From assembly GCF_030160715.1 (NCBI RefSeq), contig NZ_BSOW01000012.1:62001-126000 (forward strand): 64,000 nucleotides of DNA, read 5' to 3'. Positions 31,535-42,278 of this stretch are shown piece after piece (the stretch's first letter is position 1; each line of letters begins with the position of its first letter). The position numbers and the translations under genes were made by a program. Under the pieces are notes generated by a model that worked only from the letters and a program-made list of their open reading frames with translations, searched no databases and was not told where the DNA came from. Origin of the DNA: Bradyrhizobium iriomotense. Its GTDB lineage: Bacteria > Pseudomonadota > Alphaproteobacteria > Rhizobiales > Xanthobacteraceae.

Positions 31535-33295
31535 TCAGCGCGCTTCGCTCGGCGCCGCCCGGACCGGTGCGCCGACGCCGAGCACGTGGATCTCGCCGTC
31601 CGGGACCAGCCTGACATTGCGGGTGTGGAAGGCATCCAGCGTCGAGCGGTGGCCAATCGACACGATCGTGGTCGACGGCAGCTTCTCTTCCATGAGGCGG
31701 TAGAGCAGGGCCTCGGACGGCTCGTCGAGCGAGGCGGTCGCCTCGTCGAGGAACAGGTAATCCGGCGCATGCAGCAGCGCCCGCGCCACGCCCAGGCGCT
31801 GCTGCTCGCCGAGCGACAGAGTCCTGTTCCAATGCGCCTCATCGTCGAGCTGCTCGGCAAGCCGGGGCATGCCGACCGCTCTCAGTGCCTCCTTGATCTT
31901 GTCGGGCGCGATCGTGCCGCGCTCGGCCGGGTAGATCACGGCGTCGCCGAGCGGGCCAATCGGGAAATACGGCCGCTGCGGCAGCATCATTAGGCTGGAT
32001 TTCCCGGGGATGGCGATCTTGCCGGTGCCGAACGGCCAGATCCCGGCGATGGCGCGGAACAGTGTCGATTTGCCGGAGCCGGACGGGCCGGTCACGAGCA
32101 CGCGCTCGGGGTGCTGGATCGCAAAGCCGTTAGCTGCGACTAGCGGCTTGCCGTTGGGCAGCTTCACCAGCAGCTGCTCGAGCGCGATAGCGTCGCTGCC
32201 GGTGGACGGTGTGACGCCGATGGTCGGCTCATGCGCGGCGATATTGGCGGCCGAGCTGACCGACATCTCGAAACCGTCGAGACGGGCGACCACCGCGCGC
32301 CACTCGGCGAGCTGGCGATAGGTCGTGACGAAGAATGACAGCGCGCGCTGCACGCTCGAGAATGCCGAGCCGGTCTGCATCATGTCGCCGAGCTGGATCT
32401 TCTTGGCGAAATAGGCCGGCGCCACCAGCACGTAGGGGAAGATCACGGCGGCCTGTTGATAGCTCGCTGTGAACGCGGTGAGGCGTTTGGTGCGGCTCAT
32501 GATCCCGTACCAGTTGTTGATCACGTAACCGAAGCGGTCCAGCAGACGCTCGCGCTCGGCGCTCTCGCCTTTCAAGAGCGCGATTTGCTCGGAGTTCTCG
32601 CGCACCCGCACCAGGTTGAAGCGGAAATCGGCCTCATAGCGCTGCTGCTCGAAATTGAGGTTGACCAGTGGCATGCCGATCCAGTGCGTCAGGGCGGTGC
32701 CGAGGACCGCATAGAACAGTGCGCCCCACACCAGATAGCCGGAGATCGCGAAATCGAGGCCGGGGATGCGCAGCGGCGCAGCGTTGGAGAGGCCCCACAG
32801 GATGATCACGAAGGAGAACAGCGTCACGATCGAGGACAGCAGGCCGATGCCGATGCTCAGCGTCTGTTCGACGAAGGTCTTGACGTCGTCGGTGATGCGC
32901 TGGTCCGGGTTGTCGGCGGCGTCGCCCTTGAGCTGCATGCGGTAGTGGGTGGCATCGTCGAGCCATTCGCCGAGATAGTGCCGCGTCAGCCATTGCCGCC
33001 AGCGGATCTGGAGCCACTGGTTGAGATAGAGCTGATAGACGGCCAGCGCAACGAAGGCAGAGGCAAGGCCGACGAAGATCCAGATCTCGCGCACGAAGGT
33101 GTCCAGATCATAGGCCTGGAGCGCACTGTAGAACCGGTTCTGCCACTGGTTCACGAGCACGTCGATCGCGACCAGCGCCAGCTCGATCGCGATCACTGCG
33201 GCGAGCAGGCCGCGGCCGGCCCATTTGTCCTCGGACCGGAAATAGGGCATGGCGATTCGCCAAACGGTCGCGAGCGTCGCGCTGATGTTCTTCAC
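31535..33295 (-). CDS. ABC transporter, fused permease/ATPase (YddA/SbmA-like, ABC_membrane_2)
   Basis: A 586-residue half-transporter. The N-terminal membrane domain contains VNQWQNRFYSALQAYDL and WLTRHYLGEWLDDATHYRMQ, the signature of the ABC_membrane_2 class related to peptide and vitamin B12 transporters. The C-terminal ATPase has GPSGSGKST (Walker A), the LSLGEQQRLGVARAL signature and YLFLDEATASLDE (Walker B). It should work as a homodimer in the inner membrane. In Bradyrhizobium this family includes BclA, which handles plant antimicrobial peptides; identity is not established. A GTG at 33295 is selected because an AGGAG element lies upstream. A TTG 51 bases earlier is weaker. Confidence 0.9.
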   Translation of the reverse strand: MKNISATLATVWRIAMPYFRSEDKWAGRGLLAAVIAIELALVAIDVLVNQWQNRFYSALQAYDLDTFVREIWIFVGLASAFVALAVYQLYLNQWLQIRWRQWLTRHYLGEWLDDATHYRMQLKGDAADNPDQRITDDVKTFVEQTLSIGIGLLSSIVTLFSFVIILWGLSNAAPLRIPGLDFAISGYLVWGALFYAVLGTALTHWIGMPLVNLNFEQQRYEADFRFNLVRVRENSEQIALLKGESAERERLLDRFGYVINNWYGIMSRTKRLTAFTASYQQAAVIFPYVLVAPAYFAKKIQLGDMMQTGSAFSSVQRALSFFVTTYRQLAEWRAVVARLDGFEMSVSSAANIAAHEPTIGVTPSTGSDAIALEQLLVKLPNGKPLVAANGFAIQHPERVLVTGPSGSGKSTLFRAIAGIWPFGTGKIAIPGKSSLMMLPQRPYFPIGPLGDAVIYPAERGTIAPDKIKEALRAVGMPRLAEQLDDEAHWNRTLSLGEQQRLGVARALLHAPDYLFLDEATASLDEPSEALLYRLMEEKLPSTTIVSIGHRSTLDAFHTRNVRLVPDGEIHVLGVGAPVRAAPSEAR

Positions 33296-33590
33296 AGATA
33301 GGGGTCTCCTGCGGGGTAGGCGCAAACGCCTGATGCAATGGCGCAAATAAGCGCGCTTAGACTAAAGTTGCAAATCCGGCGATTTGCGTTGTCCGGGCCG
33401 GCAACCCTAGCATGGGCATCACGGCGCGGGGTGGGGGCCTCTGGGACTTCGCGAGCTTGTGAGCGGATGGGAACCGCCGCATTTCGCGACATGACCGCTT
33501 CAGTCTCAAGGACTATCGCGACCGACGTCAAGCAGGTTCGGCTGTCCACGCTGGCCGCCCTGCCGCACCAACGCGTGGGGGAGGACGAGG

Positions 33591-35255
<1,665 letters not shown>

Positions 35256-35257
35256 AG

Positions 35258-35355
35258 CATGATCCGGAAAAGTGTGAAGCGGTTTTCCGAAAAGATCATG
35301 CGCAAACAACAACCTAAAGCGCGATGACGATTCATCCTAATCTCACCGCGCTTTA
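35258..35355. repeat. Bradyrhizobium-type palindromic repeat pair
   Basis: Two adjacent dyads follow lctP. GCATGATC-C-GGAAAA and TTTTCC-GAAAA-GATCATGC span 35258-35301. TAAAGCGCG (35315-35323) pairs with CGCGCTTTA (35347-35355). The first is a repeat seen very often in Bradyrhizobium and Rhodopseudomonas intergenic DNA. Confidence 0.85.
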
Positions 35356-35378
35356 GCGCCACGCATCGCAACGTCACG

Positions 35379-35412
35379 AAATCCCCGCGGGAAAACTCCC
35401 GCGGGGATTTTG
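35379..35412 (+). terminator. Strong intrinsic terminator after lctP
   Basis: AAATCCCCGCGGG (35379-35391) and CCCGCGGGGATTT (35398-35410) form a 13-bp perfect stem with a 6-base loop, followed by a T-rich end. It would work in both directions. Confidence 0.88.
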
Positions 35413-35484
35413 CGTGTGCGGCGAACCTTCTCAACGTCGTGCCGGTCTTATAGAAGGTGCGGCGGTTCAAGGACGAGAGGTCTC

Positions 35485-35883
35485 ATGGTTTCGCTCAAGC
35501 AGATGGTGTGCGCGGCTGCCGCGGTGGTGCTGATGGCGGGCGCGGCCCATGCCGAGGACGGCTTTCCCTTCGGGACCGAGATGACGCTCGAAGCCCTGCC
35601 GCAGCCCGGCTCGAAGCGCATTCCCAACATCGAGATCGGCGACAATGGCGAGGTGGTGCTGGAGCTCTGGTGCAAGGGCGGCAAGGGCCAGTTCTCGGTC
35701 GCCGGCAACACCGTGATCTTCGTTCCCGGCCAGATCCAGGACCGTTCCTGCCCGCCCGCCAAGGCGCAGGCCGATGACGACCTCGTCGCAGCGCTGAGCA
35801 GCGTCGAGACCTGGAAGCGCCAGGGTGAGTTCCTCTCGCTGATCGGCCCGAAGCCGCTGCGCTTCCGGATGAACGGGAATTGA
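35485..35883 (+). CDS. Secreted META/HslJ-like protein
   Basis: A 132-residue product with a signal peptide (MVSLKQMVCAAAAVVLMAGA, cleavage after AHA). The mature part, with FGTEMTLEALPQPGSKRIPN, WCKGGKGQFSVAGNTVIFVP, a Cys near DRSCPP and WKRQGEFLSLIGPKPLRFR, follows the layout of META domains (HslJ family). HslJ-type proteins are envelope proteins with unclear function; the assignment is moderate. It is oriented away from lctP behind its own leader. Confidence 0.65.
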   Translation: MVSLKQMVCAAAAVVLMAGAAHAEDGFPFGTEMTLEALPQPGSKRIPNIEIGDNGEVVLELWCKGGKGQFSVAGNTVIFVPGQIQDRSCPPAKAQADDDLVAALSSVETWKRQGEFLSLIGPKPLRFRMNGN

Positions 35884-35902
35884 GCCTCGCGGCAGCCGGC
35901 GG

Positions 35903-36601
35903 TTACGGCGTCGCGATCAACCCGTTGGCGGTGGCAACGATCCAGCGGCTGCCCCAGCGCACGATGGAGTCGACCCGTCCAAGTCCCGGAATAGTGTCGC
36001 CGCGGGCGGCCATCCGAATTCCGTCGGGGCCGTCGAGAACGGCAGTTCCGTCGCGAACGTCGACAACGGTCCACCCGGGAATCGTTGTCGGTCTCGTCTC
36101 CGGGGCCGGTGCCAGAGGCTGCCTCATGGCGGCTGCAGGCGAGGGGAGGCTCGTATTCGCCTGAGAGGCCAGGCCGGCAGGCAAGCGGGCGGGCGATGGG
36201 GTGGACGGCTTGGGAATGCTTCCGACAAAGGCGGGTGCCGCTGGTTGCAGATCCGAGTGAGATGCGGTCTTTCGCGCGCCTTCGGCCTTGCCGGCGGATC
36301 TCGTGTCAGACGGTTGCGACGAAGCCGTTTGCTGCTCGGCTGCCGGGCGGAGGCCGATCATGCCTGCGAGCTCGGGCCAAGTCAGGCCGCCGGCCCATCC
36401 CAGTGCAAAGCTTGCCATCAGCGCAATTGTGAACAGCAGAAAGTTCCGCGTTCGAACACCCTGCGGGTCCCGCAGCATCAGCACGTCGTCGCGATCGCGG
36501 CTTAAGAGATCCCGCAGCCTGACCGGCTGCCTCGGCAACTCGCCGCCAGCCACATTCCCCAACCAGATGTTTCCAAGGGTACTCGGCTCGTGGTCTTGCA
36601 T
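35903..36601 (-). CDS. Inner-membrane protein with periplasmic PilP/GspC-like tail
   Basis: A 232-residue single-span protein. The first 50 residues are cytoplasmic and charged (RLRDLLSRDRDDVLML). One membrane helix follows (FLLFTIALMASFALGWAGGL, about residues 53-72), then a Pro/Ser/Ala-rich linker. The last 50 residues, WTVVDVRDGTAVLDGPDGIR and DTIPGLGRVDSIVRWGSRW, form a small beta-rich domain like the C-terminal region of GspC/PilP. No secretion genes are nearby. The start is ATG 36601; a GTG twelve bases upstream is possible. Confidence 0.6.
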   Translation of the reverse strand: MQDHEPSTLGNIWLGNVAGGELPRQPVRLRDLLSRDRDDVLMLRDPQGVRTRNFLLFTIALMASFALGWAGGLTWPELAGMIGLRPAAEQQTASSQPSDTRSAGKAEGARKTASHSDLQPAAPAFVGSIPKPSTPSPARLPAGLASQANTSLPSPAAAMRQPLAPAPETRPTTIPGWTVVDVRDGTAVLDGPDGIRMAARGDTIPGLGRVDSIVRWGSRWIVATANGLIATP

Positions 36602-36689
36602 GATGCGACCCACGTTCGGCTACCCGATGATGGCCGCTTAAACTGAATCGAATCTTAACGATCAGGCAAACCACCGCGGCAGCGCCCGA

Positions 36690-37901
36690 CTATTTCCACA
36701 CCGACTTGTCGGCGTCCCAGCGCTGGCCTTTCAGCTCCTTTGCCAGCGCCTCGATCGCGCCGTTGTCGTCGGCCTGATCGCCCTCTTCATCGCTGCTCGC
36801 TTCATCCGACAGATTGAGCTTGGCGCCGGTGCTCTCGTCGGCCGTTGTGATCGCGGGACTGCCGACCCAGAGCAGGAGGCGGTCGCTGCTGCCGGGCTTG
36901 TCGGTCGAAACGAGGCCGGCGACCTCGATCGTGTCGGTGAGCTCGAGCGCCGGGAAATCCTGGTTCGGCCGCTTCAGGAGAACCTTGAGCTTGCCGGTGA
37001 CCGGGTTGAAGCTTTGCGAGACGGGCTTTGCCGCCAGCGTCCGCGCCAGCACGTTCGCGACGGTGCCGGCAAGCCGGTCCCGGCTGATCTTGTCGCCGTC
37101 GCGCCAGTCGGCGGCGGAGAAGCGGATGGCCCGGTCCATCTCCATCATGCCGGCGGTCCAGCCCGCCGCGGTGACGCCCGGCATCGCCTTGAACTTGGCG
37201 AGCAGCGCGCTCGCGCGCTCCGGGTCGACCGACATGTTGATGGTCTGCTCGCCGGCGCGCAGCGCATCGCAGCCGACCGACAGGCTGGCCAGCGTCACCT
37301 CGACATCCTGGCCCTTCAGGCTCTTCAGGAAATCGGTCGCCGCCTCTAACTTGACCTTGACCGCGATCGCCTCTGGCGAGACCTCGGTGAAGTCCTTCGG
37401 CTGCGGCGTGATGCCATCGTCCGAGGTCTGATTGTCCAGAAACTCCTTCTCGCTGAGGTCGGAATTGTCGGGGGAGGCGACCTCGGTCACATTGCCGCCG
37501 ATCGAGATCTGGCCGCGGAATTCGAAGGTGTCGCTGGTCGGCTTGCGCGTCAGCTTGACGGTGACCGGCGCCTTGTCGCCGAGGCTCTGTGTCGTGCCGG
37601 TCAGGAGCTGGCCGGCGACAGTGAGATTGACGACGAAGCGGTCCTTGCGGTCGGAATTCTTCGCGGCGGGATAGCAGACGTCGAGCACGGCCGCGGTGAC
37701 CGTCTTGCCCTGGCGGGTCTCCTTCAGGATGACGTCGGCATTGCCGTCCATCAGCCCGTCGATCGAGGTGAAATAGCGCGTCTCGGTTCCGCCGGGCGCG
37801 GTGGCCTTTGGCGACAGCTTCGTCTGGGCGGACGCGACGTCAGGCGCAACCGCAACCAAAACCGCCAAAAAGCCTATCGAGCAGAACGAAAGCGCGCGCA
37901 T
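36690..37901 (-). CDS. Exported hypothetical protein (403 aa)
   Basis: A large exported protein of unknown family. The signal peptide is MRALSFCSIGFLAVLVAVAP (cleavage near ASAQ). The mature chain has many short beta-like segments (FVVNLTVAGQLLTGTTQSLG, FRGQISIGGNVTEV) and ends in an acidic region, SSDEEGDQADDNGAIEAL, then a basic tail. Only one or two Cys are present. The GAGGATTT element lies upstream of ATG 37901; the frame extends another 13 residues. It precedes groEL on the same strand but beyond the twin-hairpin terminator. Confidence 0.7.
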   Translation of the reverse strand: MRALSFCSIGFLAVLVAVAPDVASAQTKLSPKATAPGGTETRYFTSIDGLMDGNADVILKETRQGKTVTAAVLDVCYPAAKNSDRKDRFVVNLTVAGQLLTGTTQSLGDKAPVTVKLTRKPTSDTFEFRGQISIGGNVTEVASPDNSDLSEKEFLDNQTSDDGITPQPKDFTEVSPEAIAVKVKLEAATDFLKSLKGQDVEVTLASLSVGCDALRAGEQTINMSVDPERASALLAKFKAMPGVTAAGWTAGMMEMDRAIRFSAADWRDGDKISRDRLAGTVANVLARTLAAKPVSQSFNPVTGKLKVLLKRPNQDFPALELTDTIEVAGLVSTDKPGSSDRLLLWVGSPAITTADESTGAKLNLSDEASSDEEGDQADDNGAIEALAKELKGQRWDADKSVWK

Positions 37902-37949
37902 CGACGAAATCCTCGAGAGAAACCAGAATCGGCGCGCCACCGTAGTGGG

Positions 37950-37980
37950 TTTTTGCCGACGGTTGAATGGTCGGCAAAAA
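37950..37980. terminator. Perfect dyad after groEL (second hairpin)
   Basis: TTTTTGCCGAC (37950-37960) and GTCGGCAAAAA (37970-37980) form an 11-bp perfect stem with T/A flanks. It can act as an intrinsic terminator in both directions and insulates groEL from the exported protein gene. Confidence 0.8.
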
Positions 37981-38005
37981 AGAAGGCCGCCCGGAGGCGG
38001 CCTTC
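37975..38005 (-). terminator. Intrinsic terminator of groESL
   Basis: On the minus strand GAAGGCCGCC and GGCGGCCTTC (37996-38005 and 37982-37991) form a 10-bp stem with a 4-base loop, followed by a run of six T. It stands 28 bases after the groEL stop and is followed at once by the dyad at 37950-37980. Confidence 0.92.
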
Positions 38006-38032
38006 GCGTGATTCTGGCTGGTTGCGACGGGC

Positions 38033-39664
<1,632 letters not shown>

Positions 39665-39713
39665 TTTTTTGCTCCTGGAATTGCCTGGTTCGGTGGAAGT
39701 CCGCACTTCGCCC

Positions 39714-39831
39714 TGTCATTGCCGGGCTTGACCCGCCTGCGAGGCCGAAGCCGCTTCGGCGTGGCGTAGGTCCGGCAATCCATCCGCTTTTCGATGAATG
39801 ATGGATGCCCGGGTCGAGCCCGGGCATGACG
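39714..39831. repeat. Bi-hairpin intergenic repeat between groES and groEL
   Basis: The element starts TGTCATTGCCGGGCTTGACC and ends GGGTCGAGCCCGGGCATGAC, so its ends are imperfect inverted copies. Inner arms near ATCCATCC and ATGGAT add a second symmetry. It shares the GTCAT...ATGAC ends with the copies at 41050 and 59571 and lies within the groESL transcript. Confidence 0.85.
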
Positions 39832-39863
39832 ATTGAAGAAATGAAGGCGCGTGACGGTCGGCT

Positions 39864-40160
39864 TTAGGCGAGGACGCCCATGATGTCCGACTCCTTCATG
39901 ATCAGGAGATCTTCATTGTCGATCTTGACCTCGGTGCCCGACCACTTGCCGAACAGCACGCGGTCGCCGACCTTGAGGTCGATCGGAATCAGCTTGCCCG
40001 CCTCGTCGCGGCCGCCGGGGCCGACGGCGACGATTTCGCCCTGGGACGGCTTCTCCTTGGCGGTGTCGGGAATGATGATGCCGCCCTTGGTCTTTTCCTC
40101 GGCATCGATACGTTTGACCACGACACGGTCATGCAGCGGACGAAATTTGGACTTAGCCAT
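39864..40160 (-). CDS. groES: Co-chaperonin GroES (Hsp10)
   Basis: A 98-residue protein with the full GroES barrel: FRPLHDRVVVKRIDAEEKTK, then the mobile loop GGIIIPDTAKEKPSQG and VLFGKWSGTEVKID at the C-terminal half. It forms the heptameric lid of GroEL. The ATG has AAGGGAAA upstream. It is transcribed from a sigma-70-like promoter overlapping a CIRCE operator at 40268-40334, so HrcA control is expected. Confidence 0.98.
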   Translation of the reverse strand: MAKSKFRPLHDRVVVKRIDAEEKTKGGIIIPDTAKEKPSQGEIVAVGPGGRDEAGKLIPIDLKVGDRVLFGKWSGTEVKIDNEDLLIMKESDIMGVLA

Positions 40161-40267
40161 GACGTTTCCCTTTGGAAGCTCGCTTCGGAAGCAGCGGTAG
40201 TAGGTGAGGGGCCTGCGCCCCCGTCCGACCTCTGTCAGGATCGAGTGTCAGGATCGAACGGCGCGCT

Positions 40268-40294
40268 TTAGCAATCGGGCTTCCCGAGTGCTAA
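40268..40294 (-). promoter_or_regulatory. CIRCE operator of groESL
   Basis: TTAGCAATC-N9-GAGTGCTAA (27 bases) matches the consensus TTAGCACTC-N9-GAGTGCTAA except for one base in the left arm. It lies between the -10 box and groES, the normal HrcA repressor position. Confidence 0.95.
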
Positions 40295-40305
40295 TAGTGC
40301 GCCCG

Positions 40306-40334
40306 GAAATATGGCTTGGCCGCGATCCTGTCAA
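40306..40334 (-). promoter_or_regulatory. Sigma-70-like promoter of groESL
   Basis: On the minus strand TTGACA (40329-40334) is followed after 17 bases by TATTTC (40306-40311), and the CIRCE begins 11 bases further downstream. Spacing is ideal; the -10 is weak. The rest of 40161-40505 shows no gene. Confidence 0.8.
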
Positions 40335-40505
40335 GCAAAGGTGGTTAAGCCATTGGTGAGACGGATATAGGATGGTGACTTCAGAAACGAATTGGGGACG
40401 CTGGCGTATGCTAGGACGTCATTGCCCCGACAGCGGTTTTGCGCTTGGCTGCAGGAGGGGGCTGCCAGGCTCGTGTTTGGGGGGCGCTTTGCTCGGGGGA
40501 ATGCC

Positions 40506-41027
40506 ATGATCAGTTCAGCTCACGCGCGGACGGTTGCCAGGCTGGGCGCCGCCGCAGCCTTGGCGCTGCTGCTGGGAGCATGTGGCGGCGGCATGAGCCT
40601 GCCGTCGTTCTCGTCCTCCTCGCCGCCGCCCGATGCCGAGCCCGGAACAGGGCCGGAGATGCCGGCCTCGATCCGCTCCGACGAGATCGTCGGCCGCTGG
40701 GGCCTTGCCTCGTTCCAGAACCCGGCCGACCGCGCCCGCACCGAGGCCGCGGCCCGCGCGCAGTGCAAGAATCCCTATGTGATCGGCGCCGGCTCGAGCG
40801 GCGGCGTGATCATGCACCTGGCCGACCAGGCGACGCCGCAGGAGCTGCGGCTGAAGGGGAGCCCAAGCGGCAAGAACTACATCGGACCGGCCGGTCCGAC
40901 CCCCGGCGAGCAGGACCGCGAGATCGTCTCCTTCGACGGCCGCGTCATGGTCACCCGCTTCATCGACAAGGACGCCGCCACCCGCTACGGCAACATGGTC
41001 TACGTCCGCTGCGCGCCGAGGGCGTGA
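40506..41027 (+). CDS. Outer-membrane or periplasmic lipoprotein
   Basis: A 173-residue lipoprotein. The N-terminus has a signal peptide and a lipobox LALLLGACGGG, so the Cys near residue 26 is lipidated. After a Ser/Pro linker, the mature domain contains IVGRWGLASFQNPADRARTE, PYVIGAGSSGGVIMHLAD and FDGRVMVTRFIDKDAATRYG. The pattern is seen in small Bradyrhizobium lipoproteins of unknown role. A frame open upstream to 40392 lacks a ribosome site. It converges with the cheZ gene across a repeat and a terminator. Confidence 0.8.
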   Translation: MISSAHARTVARLGAAAALALLLGACGGGMSLPSFSSSSPPPDAEPGTGPEMPASIRSDEIVGRWGLASFQNPADRARTEAAARAQCKNPYVIGAGSSGGVIMHLADQATPQELRLKGSPSGKNYIGPAGPTPGEQDREIVSFDGRVMVTRFIDKDAATRYGNMVYVRCAPRA

Positions 41028-41049
41028 GCGGCCCTCTGGTCTAACCGCC

Positions 41050-41135
41050 CGTCATTGCGAGGAGCGAAGCGACGAAGCAATCCAGACCGTCTCTACGGAG
41101 GCACTCTGGATTGCTTCGCTTCGCTCGCAATGACG
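41050..41135. repeat. Complete bi-hairpin intergenic repeat
   Basis: Ends are CGTCATTGCGA and CTCGCAATGACG; inner arms are GCAATCCAG and CTGGATTGC. Between lie GAGCGAAGCGACGAAG-like and CTTCGCTTCGC-like stems. It is the most symmetric copy of the family in the window and lies between two convergent genes. Confidence 0.88.
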
Positions 41136-41144
41136 AAGAAAACA

Positions 41145-41174
41145 AAAACGCCGGCTTTGCGCCGGCGTTTTGCT
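41145..41174. terminator. Bidirectional intrinsic terminator
   Basis: AAAACGCCGGC (41145-41155) and GCCGGCGTTTT (41161-41171) form an 11-bp stem with a 5-base loop and T/A flanks on both sides, serving the convergent lipoprotein and cheZ genes. Confidence 0.9.
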
Positions 41175-41194
41175 TTTCTGTATGTCCCGTCCGC

Positions 41195-41968
41195 TCAGTC
41201 GAACAGGGCGTCGATGTCGTCCTGCGAGGCGTGGCCGACGTCGCCGGCGAGCTTCGGGCCGTTGAGGAGCTTGGCGTCCTCGTCGCGGGTGTCGACGATC
41301 TGCGGTGCGTGGGCCTTGATCGCGTCGACGCCGCCCCAGATGTCCATCATCGCATTGATGTGCTGCTCGATGAACTTCATCGTGCCCATCACCTTGCTGA
41401 TGCGCTGGCCGGTCAGGTCCTGGAAGTTGCAGGCTTCGAAGATCGAGATGACGCGCTCCTGGATGTCGTCGGCGAGCCGCTTCTGCTGGTCGACCGAATC
41501 CACCTTGGAGAGCGCGCTGGCTGCCTGGTCGATCGACTCGGCCGCCTCGAGGATCTGCTGGGTCGCCTGTTCGGTGCCGCCGACGACGGCGCCGAGCTCG
41601 CCATTGACCTTGGCCATTTCGCCGCCGTCAAAGCTCTTGCCGTGCAGCGTCGCGATTTCGCGCTTGGTGCGGTTGATGGCGTCGTGAATGAGGTCGAGCT
41701 CGACCTTCAGCTTCTCGCACTGCTCGATCTGGGCGCGGTAGGTCTCGAGCATCGCGCGCGTGTCGGCGACTTCCTGCGCCACGACGGCTTCGGTCGAGGC
41801 CGGCGCAGCATGCGCGGCGTGGCTGTTGCGCGCCATTTGCGCGCGGATCGCGCGCAGCTCGGCCATGATCTCGCTGTGCATCGGAGCAGTCTCGTCAGTC
41901 ATCTCGGGCATAGGCATTTCGCCGACGATAGCTTCCTCGGCACGAAAACGTTTGCGGTGAACAGCCAT
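41195..41968 (-). CDS. cheZ: CheZ-type protein phosphatase
   Basis: A 257-residue alpha-helical protein. The catalytic stretch is ACNFQDLTGQRISKVMGTM (about residues 180-198), with the acidic residue and Gln that CheZ uses to activate water on CheY-P. The C-terminal peptide DDIDALFD matches the CheY-docking tail. The N-terminal 80 residues form coiled helices. It dephosphorylates response regulators in chemotaxis or another two-component path. No che genes are nearby. ATG 41968 opens with a basic leader, MAVHRKRFRAEE. Confidence 0.9.
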   Translation of the reverse strand: MAVHRKRFRAEEAIVGEMPMPEMTDETAPMHSEIMAELRAIRAQMARNSHAAHAAPASTEAVVAQEVADTRAMLETYRAQIEQCEKLKVELDLIHDAINRTKREIATLHGKSFDGGEMAKVNGELGAVVGGTEQATQQILEAAESIDQAASALSKVDSVDQQKRLADDIQERVISIFEACNFQDLTGQRISKVMGTMKFIEQHINAMMDIWGGVDAIKAHAPQIVDTRDEDAKLLNGPKLAGDVGHASQDDIDALFD

Positions 41969-42278
41969 ATTGGAACTCCCCCCACCTCACTCACGCGGCC
42001 TTTGTAGCCAGAAGGGATTTAACACGACGTTCACGGCGGGAACTGCTTTGCGACTGCTCGCGATTCGCACGTCTACGGCCGATTAACCATGCGCATCCGT
42101 CGTTCATCGAAAATAAACGCTAGCGGACAAAAGGCCTGATGTTCGCGACGTGGTGAATCAAACCGCCGTTTCCGTTTACCAAACCAAACGGCTTTTGATT
42201 TTAAGTGGGCCCCATCGCAAGGGCAGGTCCGCGCCCGCCGCGATGAATGCACCAGACGAAACAGTACAGAGTACGTCG
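41969..42278. other. Divergent intergenic region with leader hairpin
   Basis: About 310 bases between cheZ and the L,D-transpeptidase gene. GCCGTTT (42165-42171) and AAACGGC (42186-42192) form a hairpin followed by TTTT. It is terminator-like and sits in the transpeptidase leader, so attenuation is possible. No other gene is seen, although the transpeptidase could start as far up as 42243. Confidence 0.4.
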
